Positions 27,238 to 34,319 of a stretch of 64,000 bases of DNA are shown here, one piece after another. Where the stretch lies: NCBI GenBank assembly GCA_017464285.1, contig JAFUDT010000006.1, positions 62,001 through 126,000 of the forward strand, in the 5' to 3' direction. A program made the position numbers and the translations under genes. The notes below the pieces were generated by a model. That model did no database searches, was not told the origin of the DNA, and saw nothing but the letters and a program-made list of their open reading frames with translations. Positions within the stretch are counted from its first letter, which is position 1. Each line of letters starts with the position of its first letter. This DNA comes from Bacteroidales bacterium. GTDB taxonomy: Bacteria > Bacteroidota > Bacteroidia > Bacteroidales > UBA1402.

Positions 27238-28686
27238 ATGGAAATAAAAGACAACAGTCGATTCAAAGCATCGCTTGGCCGTTGGGCCCGATTCATCGTA
27301 TGGACACTGGTCTTCGGCCTGCTAGCCTTGTGGACCCGTAGCTGGTGGTGGCTGCTGCCCGTACCCTTGGCCTTTGATTTGTTCATCACCCGATGGCTGC
27401 CTTGGTATTTTTGGAGAAAATGGAAGAACAAGACTCTCCGTACCCTTATGGACTGGGTGGATGCCATTGTTTTTGCGCTGGTGGCCGTCTATTTCGTATT
27501 TCTGCTGTTTTTCCAGAATTATCAGATTCCCTCCTCTTCGTTGGAGAAATCCCTGCTGGTAGGAGATTTCCTGATAGTCAACAAAGCCAGTTACGGGCCG
27601 CGCATGCCCATGACTCCACTGTCTTTCCCCCTGGCTCAGCATACGATGCCCCTGGTGGGCGGCAAGTCCTACATCGAAAAGCCACAGTGGCCTTACCGGC
27701 GCATCGCCGGACTGGGCCGGGTGCAGCGTGGCGACATAGTTGTTTTCAACTTTCCCACCGGCGACACAGTAGCGCTCAATATGCAGAACCCCGACTATTA
27801 TTCCATCTGCTATTCGCTCATGCAGGAACGGCAGATGAGCCGGGCACAGGCTGCGGAGTATGTCCATGGCCATCCTGAAATCTTCGGACAGATAATCTGG
27901 CGGCCTGTCGACCGGCGGGAAAACTATGTGAAGCGCTGCGTGGGATTGCCCGGCGACAGTCTGCAGATCATAGACAATCAGGTATATGTCAACGGGAAGG
28001 CTCTGCAGGACGCCCCCGGTGTACAGTATAACTACTTTGTACAGACCCGTGGCGGACAGATTTCTGAAAAGCAGTTCGAGCAGTGGGGCATCAGCCGTGA
28101 TGACCGGCTGATATTGGCCGAAAACAGTGCGCTGACTCCCTTGCTGGGGTTCACCAGGGACGAGGGCGGCCGGCGTCAGGTGATATACCATTTTCCCGCT
28201 ACGGCCGAAGTGCTTGAGCGGATCAGGCGGGCTTCGAACATTCAGGAAGTAAAGATTGAAAAAGCGCAAATCGGAGATTATTCCCTGGGTGGCTATGTCT
28301 TCCCCCTGGACGAGCGTGTCTCCTGGACCCGGGATGATTTCGGTCCTTTGTGGATCCCGGCCAAGGGGGCGACCATCGAGTTGAACGGGCAGAATGAGAT
28401 CCTTTACGGGCGTGCCATCCGGACCTACGAGGGACATAGCCTCGAGCAGCGGGACGGACAGTATTTCCTGGACGGCGAGCCGGCCACGACCTATACCTTC
28501 TCTATGGACTATTATTGGATGATGGGCGACAACCGGCATAATTCAGCCGATTCCCGTTATTGGGGGTTCGTCCCTGAAGACCACATAGTCGGTCGTCCAA
28601 TGCTGGTCTGGCTGTCGCTCAACAAAGACAAGACGTGGTTACATGGCAAGATCCGCTGGAACCGTTTCTTCAAAAAGGCCCGATAG
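27238..28686 (+). CDS. lepB: signal peptidase I
   Basis: 482-residue membrane protease that cuts signal peptides. Membrane helices near residues 19-33 and 74-92 precede the catalytic Ser region QIPSSSLEKSLLVGDFLIVNK (Ser near 101). The Lys region is NYVKRCVGLPGDSLQI and the C-terminal signature is YWMMGDNRHNSADSRYWGFV. It is much longer than the E. coli-type core because of an insert between the Lys and GDN boxes, as is common in Bacteroidetes. Start at ATG 27238; a TTG three codons earlier is less likely. Confidence 0.95.
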   Translation: MEIKDNSRFKASLGRWARFIVWTLVFGLLALWTRSWWWLLPVPLAFDLFITRWLPWYFWRKWKNKTLRTLMDWVDAIVFALVAVYFVFLLFFQNYQIPSSSLEKSLLVGDFLIVNKASYGPRMPMTPLSFPLAQHTMPLVGGKSYIEKPQWPYRRIAGLGRVQRGDIVVFNFPTGDTVALNMQNPDYYSICYSLMQERQMSRAQAAEYVHGHPEIFGQIIWRPVDRRENYVKRCVGLPGDSLQIIDNQVYVNGKALQDAPGVQYNYFVQTRGGQISEKQFEQWGISRDDRLILAENSALTPLLGFTRDEGGRRQVIYHFPATAEVLERIRRASNIQEVKIEKAQIGDYSLGGYVFPLDERVSWTRDDFGPLWIPAKGATIELNGQNEILYGRAIRTYEGHSLEQRDGQYFLDGEPATTYTFSMDYYWMMGDNRHNSADSRYWGFVPEDHIVGRPMLVWLSLNKDKTWLHGKIRWNRFFKKAR

Positions 28687-28693
28687 TGCGTCT

Positions 28694-29356
28694 ATGCCCG
28701 AGGTGCTGCTGACGACGGCTTATTTTGCGCCGGTTTCCTACTATGCTTATCTCTGGCACTCGGAACGTGCCTGCATAGAGCAGTGTGAACATTACCACAA
28801 GCAGAGCTGGCGTAACCGTTGCCTGCTGGCTGCCGCCAATGGGCCGATGGCTCTGACTGTGCCGGTGGAGCACGAGAACAATCAGGACATCCGTTCTGTG
28901 CGCATTACCGAGAACGGCCATTGGCGTCACCGTCATTGGCAGAGTATTGCATCGGCCTACCAGTCATCGCCTTTTTTCGAGTACTACGAAGATGACTTGC
29001 GCCCTCTGGTCGAAGAGCCCTCCCTGCCTCTGCTTTTCGATTTCAACGAGCTCATCAGGCAAAGGATCTGTGAACTGCTGGACATTCATACCCCGACAGC
29101 CCTGGCGGAGGCTTTCAAGCCTGACTATCAGAGTACGGACACCCTGGCCGATCTGCGTGAGGAAATTCATCCCAAGCGGGATTTCCGCAGTCTGCCGGGT
29201 TATCGGCCGAAAAAATACACTCAGGTTTTCGAGGGGAAATTCGGCTTTCTGCCCGAACTTTCCATCTTGGACCTGCTTTTCAATATGGGACCGGAATCGG
29301 TGCTGATACTGCGTGACAGCCTTCCCGCACCGGTTACAGATAAGAGTGAAAGATGA
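28694..29356 (+). CDS. WbqC-like family protein
   Basis: 220-residue WbqC-like protein. WbqC relatives occur in polysaccharide clusters and next to lepB in Bacteroidetes, and their reaction is not settled. Visible family blocks are YFAPVSYYAYL near the start, IEQCEHYHKQSWRNRC, ANGPMALTVPV, and SIASAYQSSPFFEYYEDDL in the centre. Start chosen at ATG 28694, eight bases after lepB; an overlapping longer reading to 28643 lacks support. The stop overlaps the M16 gene start as ATGA. Confidence 0.8.
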   Translation: MPEVLLTTAYFAPVSYYAYLWHSERACIEQCEHYHKQSWRNRCLLAAANGPMALTVPVEHENNQDIRSVRITENGHWRHRHWQSIASAYQSSPFFEYYEDDLRPLVEEPSLPLLFDFNELIRQRICELLDIHTPTALAEAFKPDYQSTDTLADLREEIHPKRDFRSLPGYRPKKYTQVFEGKFGFLPELSILDLLFNMGPESVLILRDSLPAPVTDKSER

Positions 29357-30582
29357 AAGAGGAAGTCTCTGTGTTGAAAAACGGGATACGAACGGTGCGT
29401 CAGTCTTGCAGCGGCGAGGTCTGCTGCTGCGGGTTTGCCATCGGAGCCGGCACACGCGATGAAACGGACAACGAGCAGGGTATCGCCCATTTTACCGAGC
29501 ACATGCTTTTCAAAGGCACTCATCGTCGCAATGCCTGGCATATCCTGAACCGTCTGGGGGCCGTCGGCGGGGAGATTAATGCCTATACCACCAAGGAAGA
29601 GATATTTCTCTATGCCATCTGCCTGAAAAAAGATTATGAGCGGGCACTGGAGCTGATGTGCGACATGCTGTTCCATTCCAGTTTCCCTGCTTCGGAAATA
29701 GAGAACGAACGGGAAGTGATACTGGACGAGATCAACGTCTATGAAGACTCTCCTTCCGAACTCATCTACGATGATTTTGAGAGAATTCTCTACAGTCCGC
29801 ACCCTTTCGGACGGAACATCCTGGGGTCGGCCGACTGTCTGGCCCGGATGGACACGGCTGCGTTTCAGATCTTCACCAGTCGTTGCTTCACGACTGACAG
29901 GCTGGTTTATTTTTCGCTTAGTCCACTTGAGCCGGAAAGGGAGAAGCGCTTGATAAACAAATACCTGGATGAGATTCCGGACAGTTCCTCCCGTTCGGTA
30001 TCGCCTTGGCGTACCCGTCCGGTCCTGGCAACAGGGCTGCATGAGAATATCGACCGTCAGACACATCAGGCCCATGTGCTGTATGGCAATGAGGCCTACA
30101 GCCTGTTCGACGACCGTCGCCTGACTCTCTATCTGCTCAACAATTATCTGGGCGGACCAGGCATGAACAGTCTGCTCAACAATACCCTGCGCGAACGCTA
30201 CGGCCTGGTTTACACCGTGGAGTCGAGTGTGAACTCCTACAGCGACACGGGTTTGTTTGCCATCTACTTCGGCGCGGACGCCAGGGATGTGGACAGATGT
30301 CTGGTAATGATAGACAGGACACTGAGGCAATTGCGCGAGAAGCCCTTGAGCACTTATCAGCTGCGGGCTGCCAAGAAACAGCTCTGCGGCCAGCTGGCCA
30401 TTGCTGCCGAGAATAAGGAATCTCAGGCATTGTCCATGGGCAAGAGTGTGCTGTATTACAATTGCTTTGAATCGACCGAGCAGCTTTTCTCCAAAATCGA
30501 AGCTTTGCAGCCTGCCGATCTGCTGGCCGTGGCCAATGAAGTCTTCGAGCCTTCGCACATGTCGCTGCTGACCTACCGTTGA
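29353..30582 (+). CDS. M16 family zinc metalloprotease
   Basis: 409-residue pitrilysin-family (M16B-like) peptidase. The inverted zinc motif is complete: His46, Glu49 and His50 in HFTEHMLFKGT, and the third ligand Glu126 in EREVILDEINVYED, spaced 76 residues after His50 as in the family. A C-terminal non-catalytic half (LNNYLGGPGMNSLLNNTLRERYGLVYTVES) supplies the RxxxY-type region. No signal peptide is seen, so it is probably cytoplasmic. It is coupled to the WbqC gene by ATGA. Confidence 0.92.
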   Translation: MKEEVSVLKNGIRTVRQSCSGEVCCCGFAIGAGTRDETDNEQGIAHFTEHMLFKGTHRRNAWHILNRLGAVGGEINAYTTKEEIFLYAICLKKDYERALELMCDMLFHSSFPASEIENEREVILDEINVYEDSPSELIYDDFERILYSPHPFGRNILGSADCLARMDTAAFQIFTSRCFTTDRLVYFSLSPLEPEREKRLINKYLDEIPDSSSRSVSPWRTRPVLATGLHENIDRQTHQAHVLYGNEAYSLFDDRRLTLYLLNNYLGGPGMNSLLNNTLRERYGLVYTVESSVNSYSDTGLFAIYFGADARDVDRCLVMIDRTLRQLREKPLSTYQLRAAKKQLCGQLAIAAENKESQALSMGKSVLYYNCFESTEQLFSKIEALQPADLLAVANEVFEPSHMSLLTYR

Positions 30583-30611
30583 CAAGTTCCGCTTTTGCTG
30601 TGTCAGAGCCT

Positions 30612-31541
30612 TTATTCCTGACAACGTATTCTTTCGGCCGTGTCGCGCGAAATGTAGTTGTCGTACGACTGGCAGACCTCGGCCGAGAACCGCATCGCGT
30701 AGCCAATGATGATGTTCCACTGCTCTTGGTCCAGTGCCGGCAGCTGTTCACGGCGTATCCCCTGTTTTAACAGCCCGAAGACGATGCCGGCATTGAAGCT
30801 GTCGCCTGCCCCCACCGTGCTCAGAGGAGTGATGGGGGTCACTGTATAGCTTTTGCTCAGTGTCGGGGTTTGCAACACGACCTGTTTGGCACCGGCCGTG
30901 TAGACGAAACAATGGGTGCGGGAGCTGATTTTTTCACGATAGATGCTCTCTGGGTCGTTCATCGCGTAAAGGGCCATGAAATCGTCCTCGCTGCCACGAA
31001 GAATGTCGGCGTAGCCGAAGTTCTCGGTCAGGACGGGAGTGAGCGAACCGGCTTCATAGCTGTGTGATTTCCGGAAATTGATATCGTAGTAGATCAAGGC
31101 ATCCGCCTCGCGACACTGTTGCAGAAAATCCTTCATCCGGGGCCGGAGCAGAGGATTCAGTGCATAGTAAGAGCCGAAAACCACAATGTCGTCGGGTTCG
31201 ACGGGCGGGAACTCGCCCTGCAGCCCCTGGTAGGAATAATCCTTGAAAAAGGTGTAGTCCGCATCGCTGTTGTCGTCAAGGAAGGCCAGTGAGACGGCTG
31301 TCCTGGCGGTCGGATGTCGGTTGACATAGTGGTCTGAGACACCGTTCTCCTTCATGAATTCGCAGATGAGACGGCCTACCCGGTCTCGCCCTACATCGCT
31401 GATGAAACAGACCTTCTGACCCAGGCGGCCCAAGGTGATCATGCCGTTGAAAACGCTGCCGCCCGGCGTAGCCGAAGTCGGCCGGTTGTGCTTGAAAATG
31501 ATGTCGAGGATGGTCTCGCCGATGCCGATAACCTTGCGCAT
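30612..31541 (-). CDS. PfkB-family sugar kinase (fructokinase-like)
   Basis: 309-residue ribokinase-fold carbohydrate kinase. The N-terminal signature is GGSVFNGMITLGRLGQKVCFI, the substrate-contact block is near YYDINFRKSH, and the C-terminal anion-hole motif STVGAGDSFNAG holds the catalytic Asp. Length is normal. The exact sugar cannot be read; fructose is common for this subgroup. Stand-alone gene, convergent with the M16 gene, with its own promoter at 31562-31592. Confidence 0.88.
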   Translation of the reverse strand: MRKVIGIGETILDIIFKHNRPTSATPGGSVFNGMITLGRLGQKVCFISDVGRDRVGRLICEFMKENGVSDHYVNRHPTARTAVSLAFLDDNSDADYTFFKDYSYQGLQGEFPPVEPDDIVVFGSYYALNPLLRPRMKDFLQQCREADALIYYDINFRKSHSYEAGSLTPVLTENFGYADILRGSEDDFMALYAMNDPESIYREKISSRTHCFVYTAGAKQVVLQTPTLSKSYTVTPITPLSTVGAGDSFNAGIVFGLLKQGIRREQLPALDQEQWNIIIGYAMRFSAEVCQSYDNYISRDTAERIRCQE

Positions 31542-31561
31542 AGGATTATGTTTTTACACCG

Positions 31562-31592
31562 CTAAGATAGTGCATGACGGCAGAATATCAAA
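31562..31592 (-). promoter_or_regulatory. promoter of the PfkB-family kinase gene
   Basis: Minus strand TTTG (31592-31589), 19 bases, TATCTTAG (31569-31562): one mismatch to TAnnTTTG. It lies 20 bases before the ATG. Confidence 0.55.
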
Positions 31593-31642
31593 ATCGCGGA
31601 AGACGCGAAAATTTACTACCTTTGCGGCCCAATTCAAACTGA

Positions 31643-33547
31643 ATGAAGACATTTGAAGAACTGGGTTTGCAGGATAGTCTGCTCAAGGCTATTGCCGAAC
31701 TGGGATTCGAGGTCCCCATGCCTGTACAGGAGGAAGTGATTCCCTATCTGCTGGGAGAACATACCGATGTTGTGGCGCTGGCTCAGACCGGCACGGGCAA
31801 GACGGCGGCCTTCGGACTGCCGCTCTTGCAGACTATCGACCTTGACAGGAAGTCCCCTCAGGCGCTTGTCCTCTCCCCGACCCGTGAGCTCTGTCTCCAG
31901 ATAGCCGACGATTTGAAGGACTATGCCAGGTACCTTGACGATTTCCGCGTATTGCCCGTCTATGGCGGATCGAGTATTGAGACTCAGATCAAGGCTTTGC
32001 GCCGGGGAGTGCAGGTAATTGTGGCCACCCCGGGTCGCCTGCTCGATTTGATGAATCGGGGTGTGGCCGACCTGTCTGGCGTAGCGACAGTGGTGTTGGA
32101 CGAGGCTGACGAAATGCTCGATATGGGCTTTTCGGACAGTCTCAACGGTATCCTGGCCGCCGTGCCGGACGACCGGAGAATCTGTCTGTTCTCGGCTACC
32201 ATGCCCGATGAAATTGCAGAAATTGCTAAAAAGTACATGCACGACCCGCATGAGATTGTCATCGGCCGCAAAAACGAAAGTACGGCCACCGTGCGTCACA
32301 TTTATTATATGGTGCAGGCCAAGGACAAATACCGCACCTTGAAGCGTATTATCGACTTTTATCCAAGTATCTATGGCATCATATTCTGCCGTACCAAAGC
32401 CGATACTCAGGAAATCGCCGACAAACTGATGCAGGACGGCTACAACGCCGATGCCCTGCACGGCGACCTGTCACAGGCCCAGCGCGACTATGTGATGCAG
32501 CGTTTCCGGCTACGCAATATCCGTCTGCTGGTGGCTACTGACGTGGCGGCACGAGGCCTGGATGTCGATGACCTGACTCATATCATCAATTACACTTTGC
32601 CTGACGAGACGGAAGCCTACACGCACCGCAGCGGCCGCACGGGCCGTGCCGGCAAGACGGGCATATCCATCTCCATCATCAATCTCAAGGAAAAACACCG
32701 TATCCGGGCCATCGAGAAAGTGATCAACAAGACCTTCGAGGCAGCCAAGATGCCGACAGGCATGGAGATTTGCAAAAAGCAGATTTTCAGTCTGACCGAT
32801 CGTCTGGAGCGAGTAGAGGTGAACGAGTCGGAAATCGATGAACTCCTGCCCTCCGTATTCAGCAAACTGCAGTGGCTGGACAAGGAAGAACTCATCCGCC
32901 GCATGGTGGCGATGGAGTTCGAACGTATCATCGCCTATTACCAGGACGACAAGGACTTCGAGACCCTGGTCGAGCATGAAAAGAAGCCTGGGAATAAGTC
33001 CGTTGACAAAGACCGCACAGCCGTGGTCCGTGAAAAGGGCTATGCCAAGATATACATCGGTCTGGGCAAAGCGGACGGCCTGATGCCCAAAAACCTGCTT
33101 GACCTGATCAACAGTACGGTGGACGGCAGGGTGGAGGTGGGCCGCATCGACCTGCTGCCCGATTATGCTCTCTTCGATGTCGATGAACAGTCGGCGCGCA
33201 AGGTGGTGGCCGGTCTGCGCAGTCTTGATTTCCTGGGACGCGGGGTGAAGGTAGAAATTGCTTCGGACAGCCAAATCCGTCAGGCCTCTCAGGATCGGGC
33301 CGATAATCGCGGGCAGTCTCATCGCCGCAGTTTCGGAGACCGTGCCGGGCGGCTCGACCGTCGTGTCAGACGTCCAGAGCGCGCTGACCGACCTATGCAA
33401 GCTGACCGTCACGAGCGGTCTGAACGTTACGACTATGGTGGGCGCTTCGACCAGAGTGAACGCTTCGACCGCCGCGGCCCTAAGTCCGGGCGTGATGACT
33501 CGGGCAGGTCTTCCCGTCCGGGCCGTCCAAGTCACCGACGCGACTGA
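31643..33547 (+). CDS. DEAD-box RNA helicase (DeaD/CsdA-like)
   Basis: 634-residue ATP-dependent RNA helicase. All core motifs are present: Q motif before MPVQEEVIPYLL, walker A AQTGTGKTAAF, PTRELCLQI, TPGRLLDLM, DEAD in VVLDEADEMLDMGF, SAT in LFSATMPDEI, VATDVAARGLDV and HRSGRTGRAG. A DbpA-like RNA-binding domain lies near 455-545, followed by a basic Arg/Asp/Ser-rich tail to the C-terminus (RRVRRPERADRPMQADRHER). It would act in ribosome assembly or cold-shock RNA remodelling. A -7-like TACCTTTG is at 31617-31624, just before the start. Confidence 0.95.
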   Translation: MKTFEELGLQDSLLKAIAELGFEVPMPVQEEVIPYLLGEHTDVVALAQTGTGKTAAFGLPLLQTIDLDRKSPQALVLSPTRELCLQIADDLKDYARYLDDFRVLPVYGGSSIETQIKALRRGVQVIVATPGRLLDLMNRGVADLSGVATVVLDEADEMLDMGFSDSLNGILAAVPDDRRICLFSATMPDEIAEIAKKYMHDPHEIVIGRKNESTATVRHIYYMVQAKDKYRTLKRIIDFYPSIYGIIFCRTKADTQEIADKLMQDGYNADALHGDLSQAQRDYVMQRFRLRNIRLLVATDVAARGLDVDDLTHIINYTLPDETEAYTHRSGRTGRAGKTGISISIINLKEKHRIRAIEKVINKTFEAAKMPTGMEICKKQIFSLTDRLERVEVNESEIDELLPSVFSKLQWLDKEELIRRMVAMEFERIIAYYQDDKDFETLVEHEKKPGNKSVDKDRTAVVREKGYAKIYIGLGKADGLMPKNLLDLINSTVDGRVEVGRIDLLPDYALFDVDEQSARKVVAGLRSLDFLGRGVKVEIASDSQIRQASQDRADNRGQSHRRSFGDRAGRLDRRVRRPERADRPMQADRHERSERYDYGGRFDQSERFDRRGPKSGRDDSGRSSRPGRPSHRRD

Positions 33548-33583
33548 GATTGAGCGACTTGAAAAAATATTTGGTCAAAAAGC

Positions 33584-33613
33584 TTGCGGCAAGAAAAAAT
33601 AGTACTACCTTTG
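33584..33613 (+). promoter_or_regulatory. rpsO promoter
   Basis: TTG (33584-33586), 19 bases, TACCTTTG (33606-33613): a good Bacteroidetes promoter about 35 bases before the rpsO ATG. Confidence 0.7.
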
Positions 33614-33647
33614 CGCCGCTAAATTTCAACCACAAACAAGTTACATT

Positions 33648-33917
33648 ATGTATTTGACGAAAGAAAAAAAGCAGGAAATCTTCGAAAAATACGGGAAGTC
33701 CAACACGGATACCGGGTCTCCTGAGTCCCAGATCGCCTTGTTCTCCTACCGTATTTCTCATTTAACTGAGCACCTCAAGTTAAATCGGAAAGATTATAGC
33801 ACTTCGCGTTCTTTGAAAATGCTGGTCGGCAAGCGTCGTCGTCTGCTCGACTACCTTAAGGAGAAGGATATTGAGAAATATCGTGCTCTGATCAAAGAAC
33901 TGGGTATCAGACGTTAA
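33648..33917 (+). CDS. rpsO: 30S ribosomal protein S15
   Basis: 89-residue S15, a primary binder of 16S rRNA. The conserved GSPESQIALFSYRISHLTEHLK and NRKDYSTSRSLKMLVGKRRRLLDYL blocks are intact, and the length is exactly typical. It has its own promoter and terminator, so it is a single-gene unit between the helicase gene and the receptor operon. Confidence 0.98.
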   Translation: MYLTKEKKQEIFEKYGKSNTDTGSPESQIALFSYRISHLTEHLKLNRKDYSTSRSLKMLVGKRRRLLDYLKEKDIEKYRALIKELGIRR

Positions 33918-33937
33918 GTCCAAGATCCTGAGAAATG

Positions 33938-33970
33938 GCCGGTCCCGCTACAGCGAGACCGGTTTTTTTA
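33938..33970 (+). terminator. rpsO terminator
   Basis: CCGGTCCCGCT and AGCGAGACCGG form an 11-bp stem with one mismatch and a three-base loop, followed by TTTTTTT. Rho-independent form. Confidence 0.85.
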
Positions 33971-34319
33971 TGCCGTTTTGTGAGTATGGCCAAACGGCAT
34001 TTCACGATGTTTGAATAAATATACAATAACCAGGCTTTTCATCGCGACTGTAGGAATAAGATTGTGAACGGGGCGAAACCGGAGGGGATGAGAAATAATG
34101 GAAAATAGCCATAATAGGGGATGTTGACATAGAAATGGATACGCTACTTTTGCAGAAAAATCTCTGCCGGCCGGAAGTATGTCTTTTTAAGTATGTCGCA
34201 GGAAGAAATCTGCGAATTCTGAATAATAATAACGGATTTGTTTGCAAATGTATTCAGGACTATGTACTTTTGTGCCCTGAGAATACTGAAGCGGCCTGTC
34301 ATTTGCGACTGAAAATATA
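33971..34319. other. 349-base upstream region of the receptor-protease operon
   Basis: No gene-like frame is seen. It holds two Bacteroidetes-type promoters on the plus strand: TTG (34124-34126) with TACTTTTG at 34145-34152 (18-base gap), and the better one at 34241-34272. The stretch between them contains CCGGCCGG and a repeated GTATGTC. No clear Fur-like palindrome was recognised. A regulated leader would fit here, but nothing in the sequence proves one. Confidence 0.5.
34241..34272 (+). promoter_or_regulatory. promoter of the TonB receptor-protease operon
   Basis: TTTG (34241-34244), 20 bases, TACTTTTG (34265-34272): both boxes match the Bacteroidetes consensus. The predicted transcript starts about 40 bases before the receptor ATG. 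All genes to 51519 lie downstream in the same direction. Confidence 0.75.
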
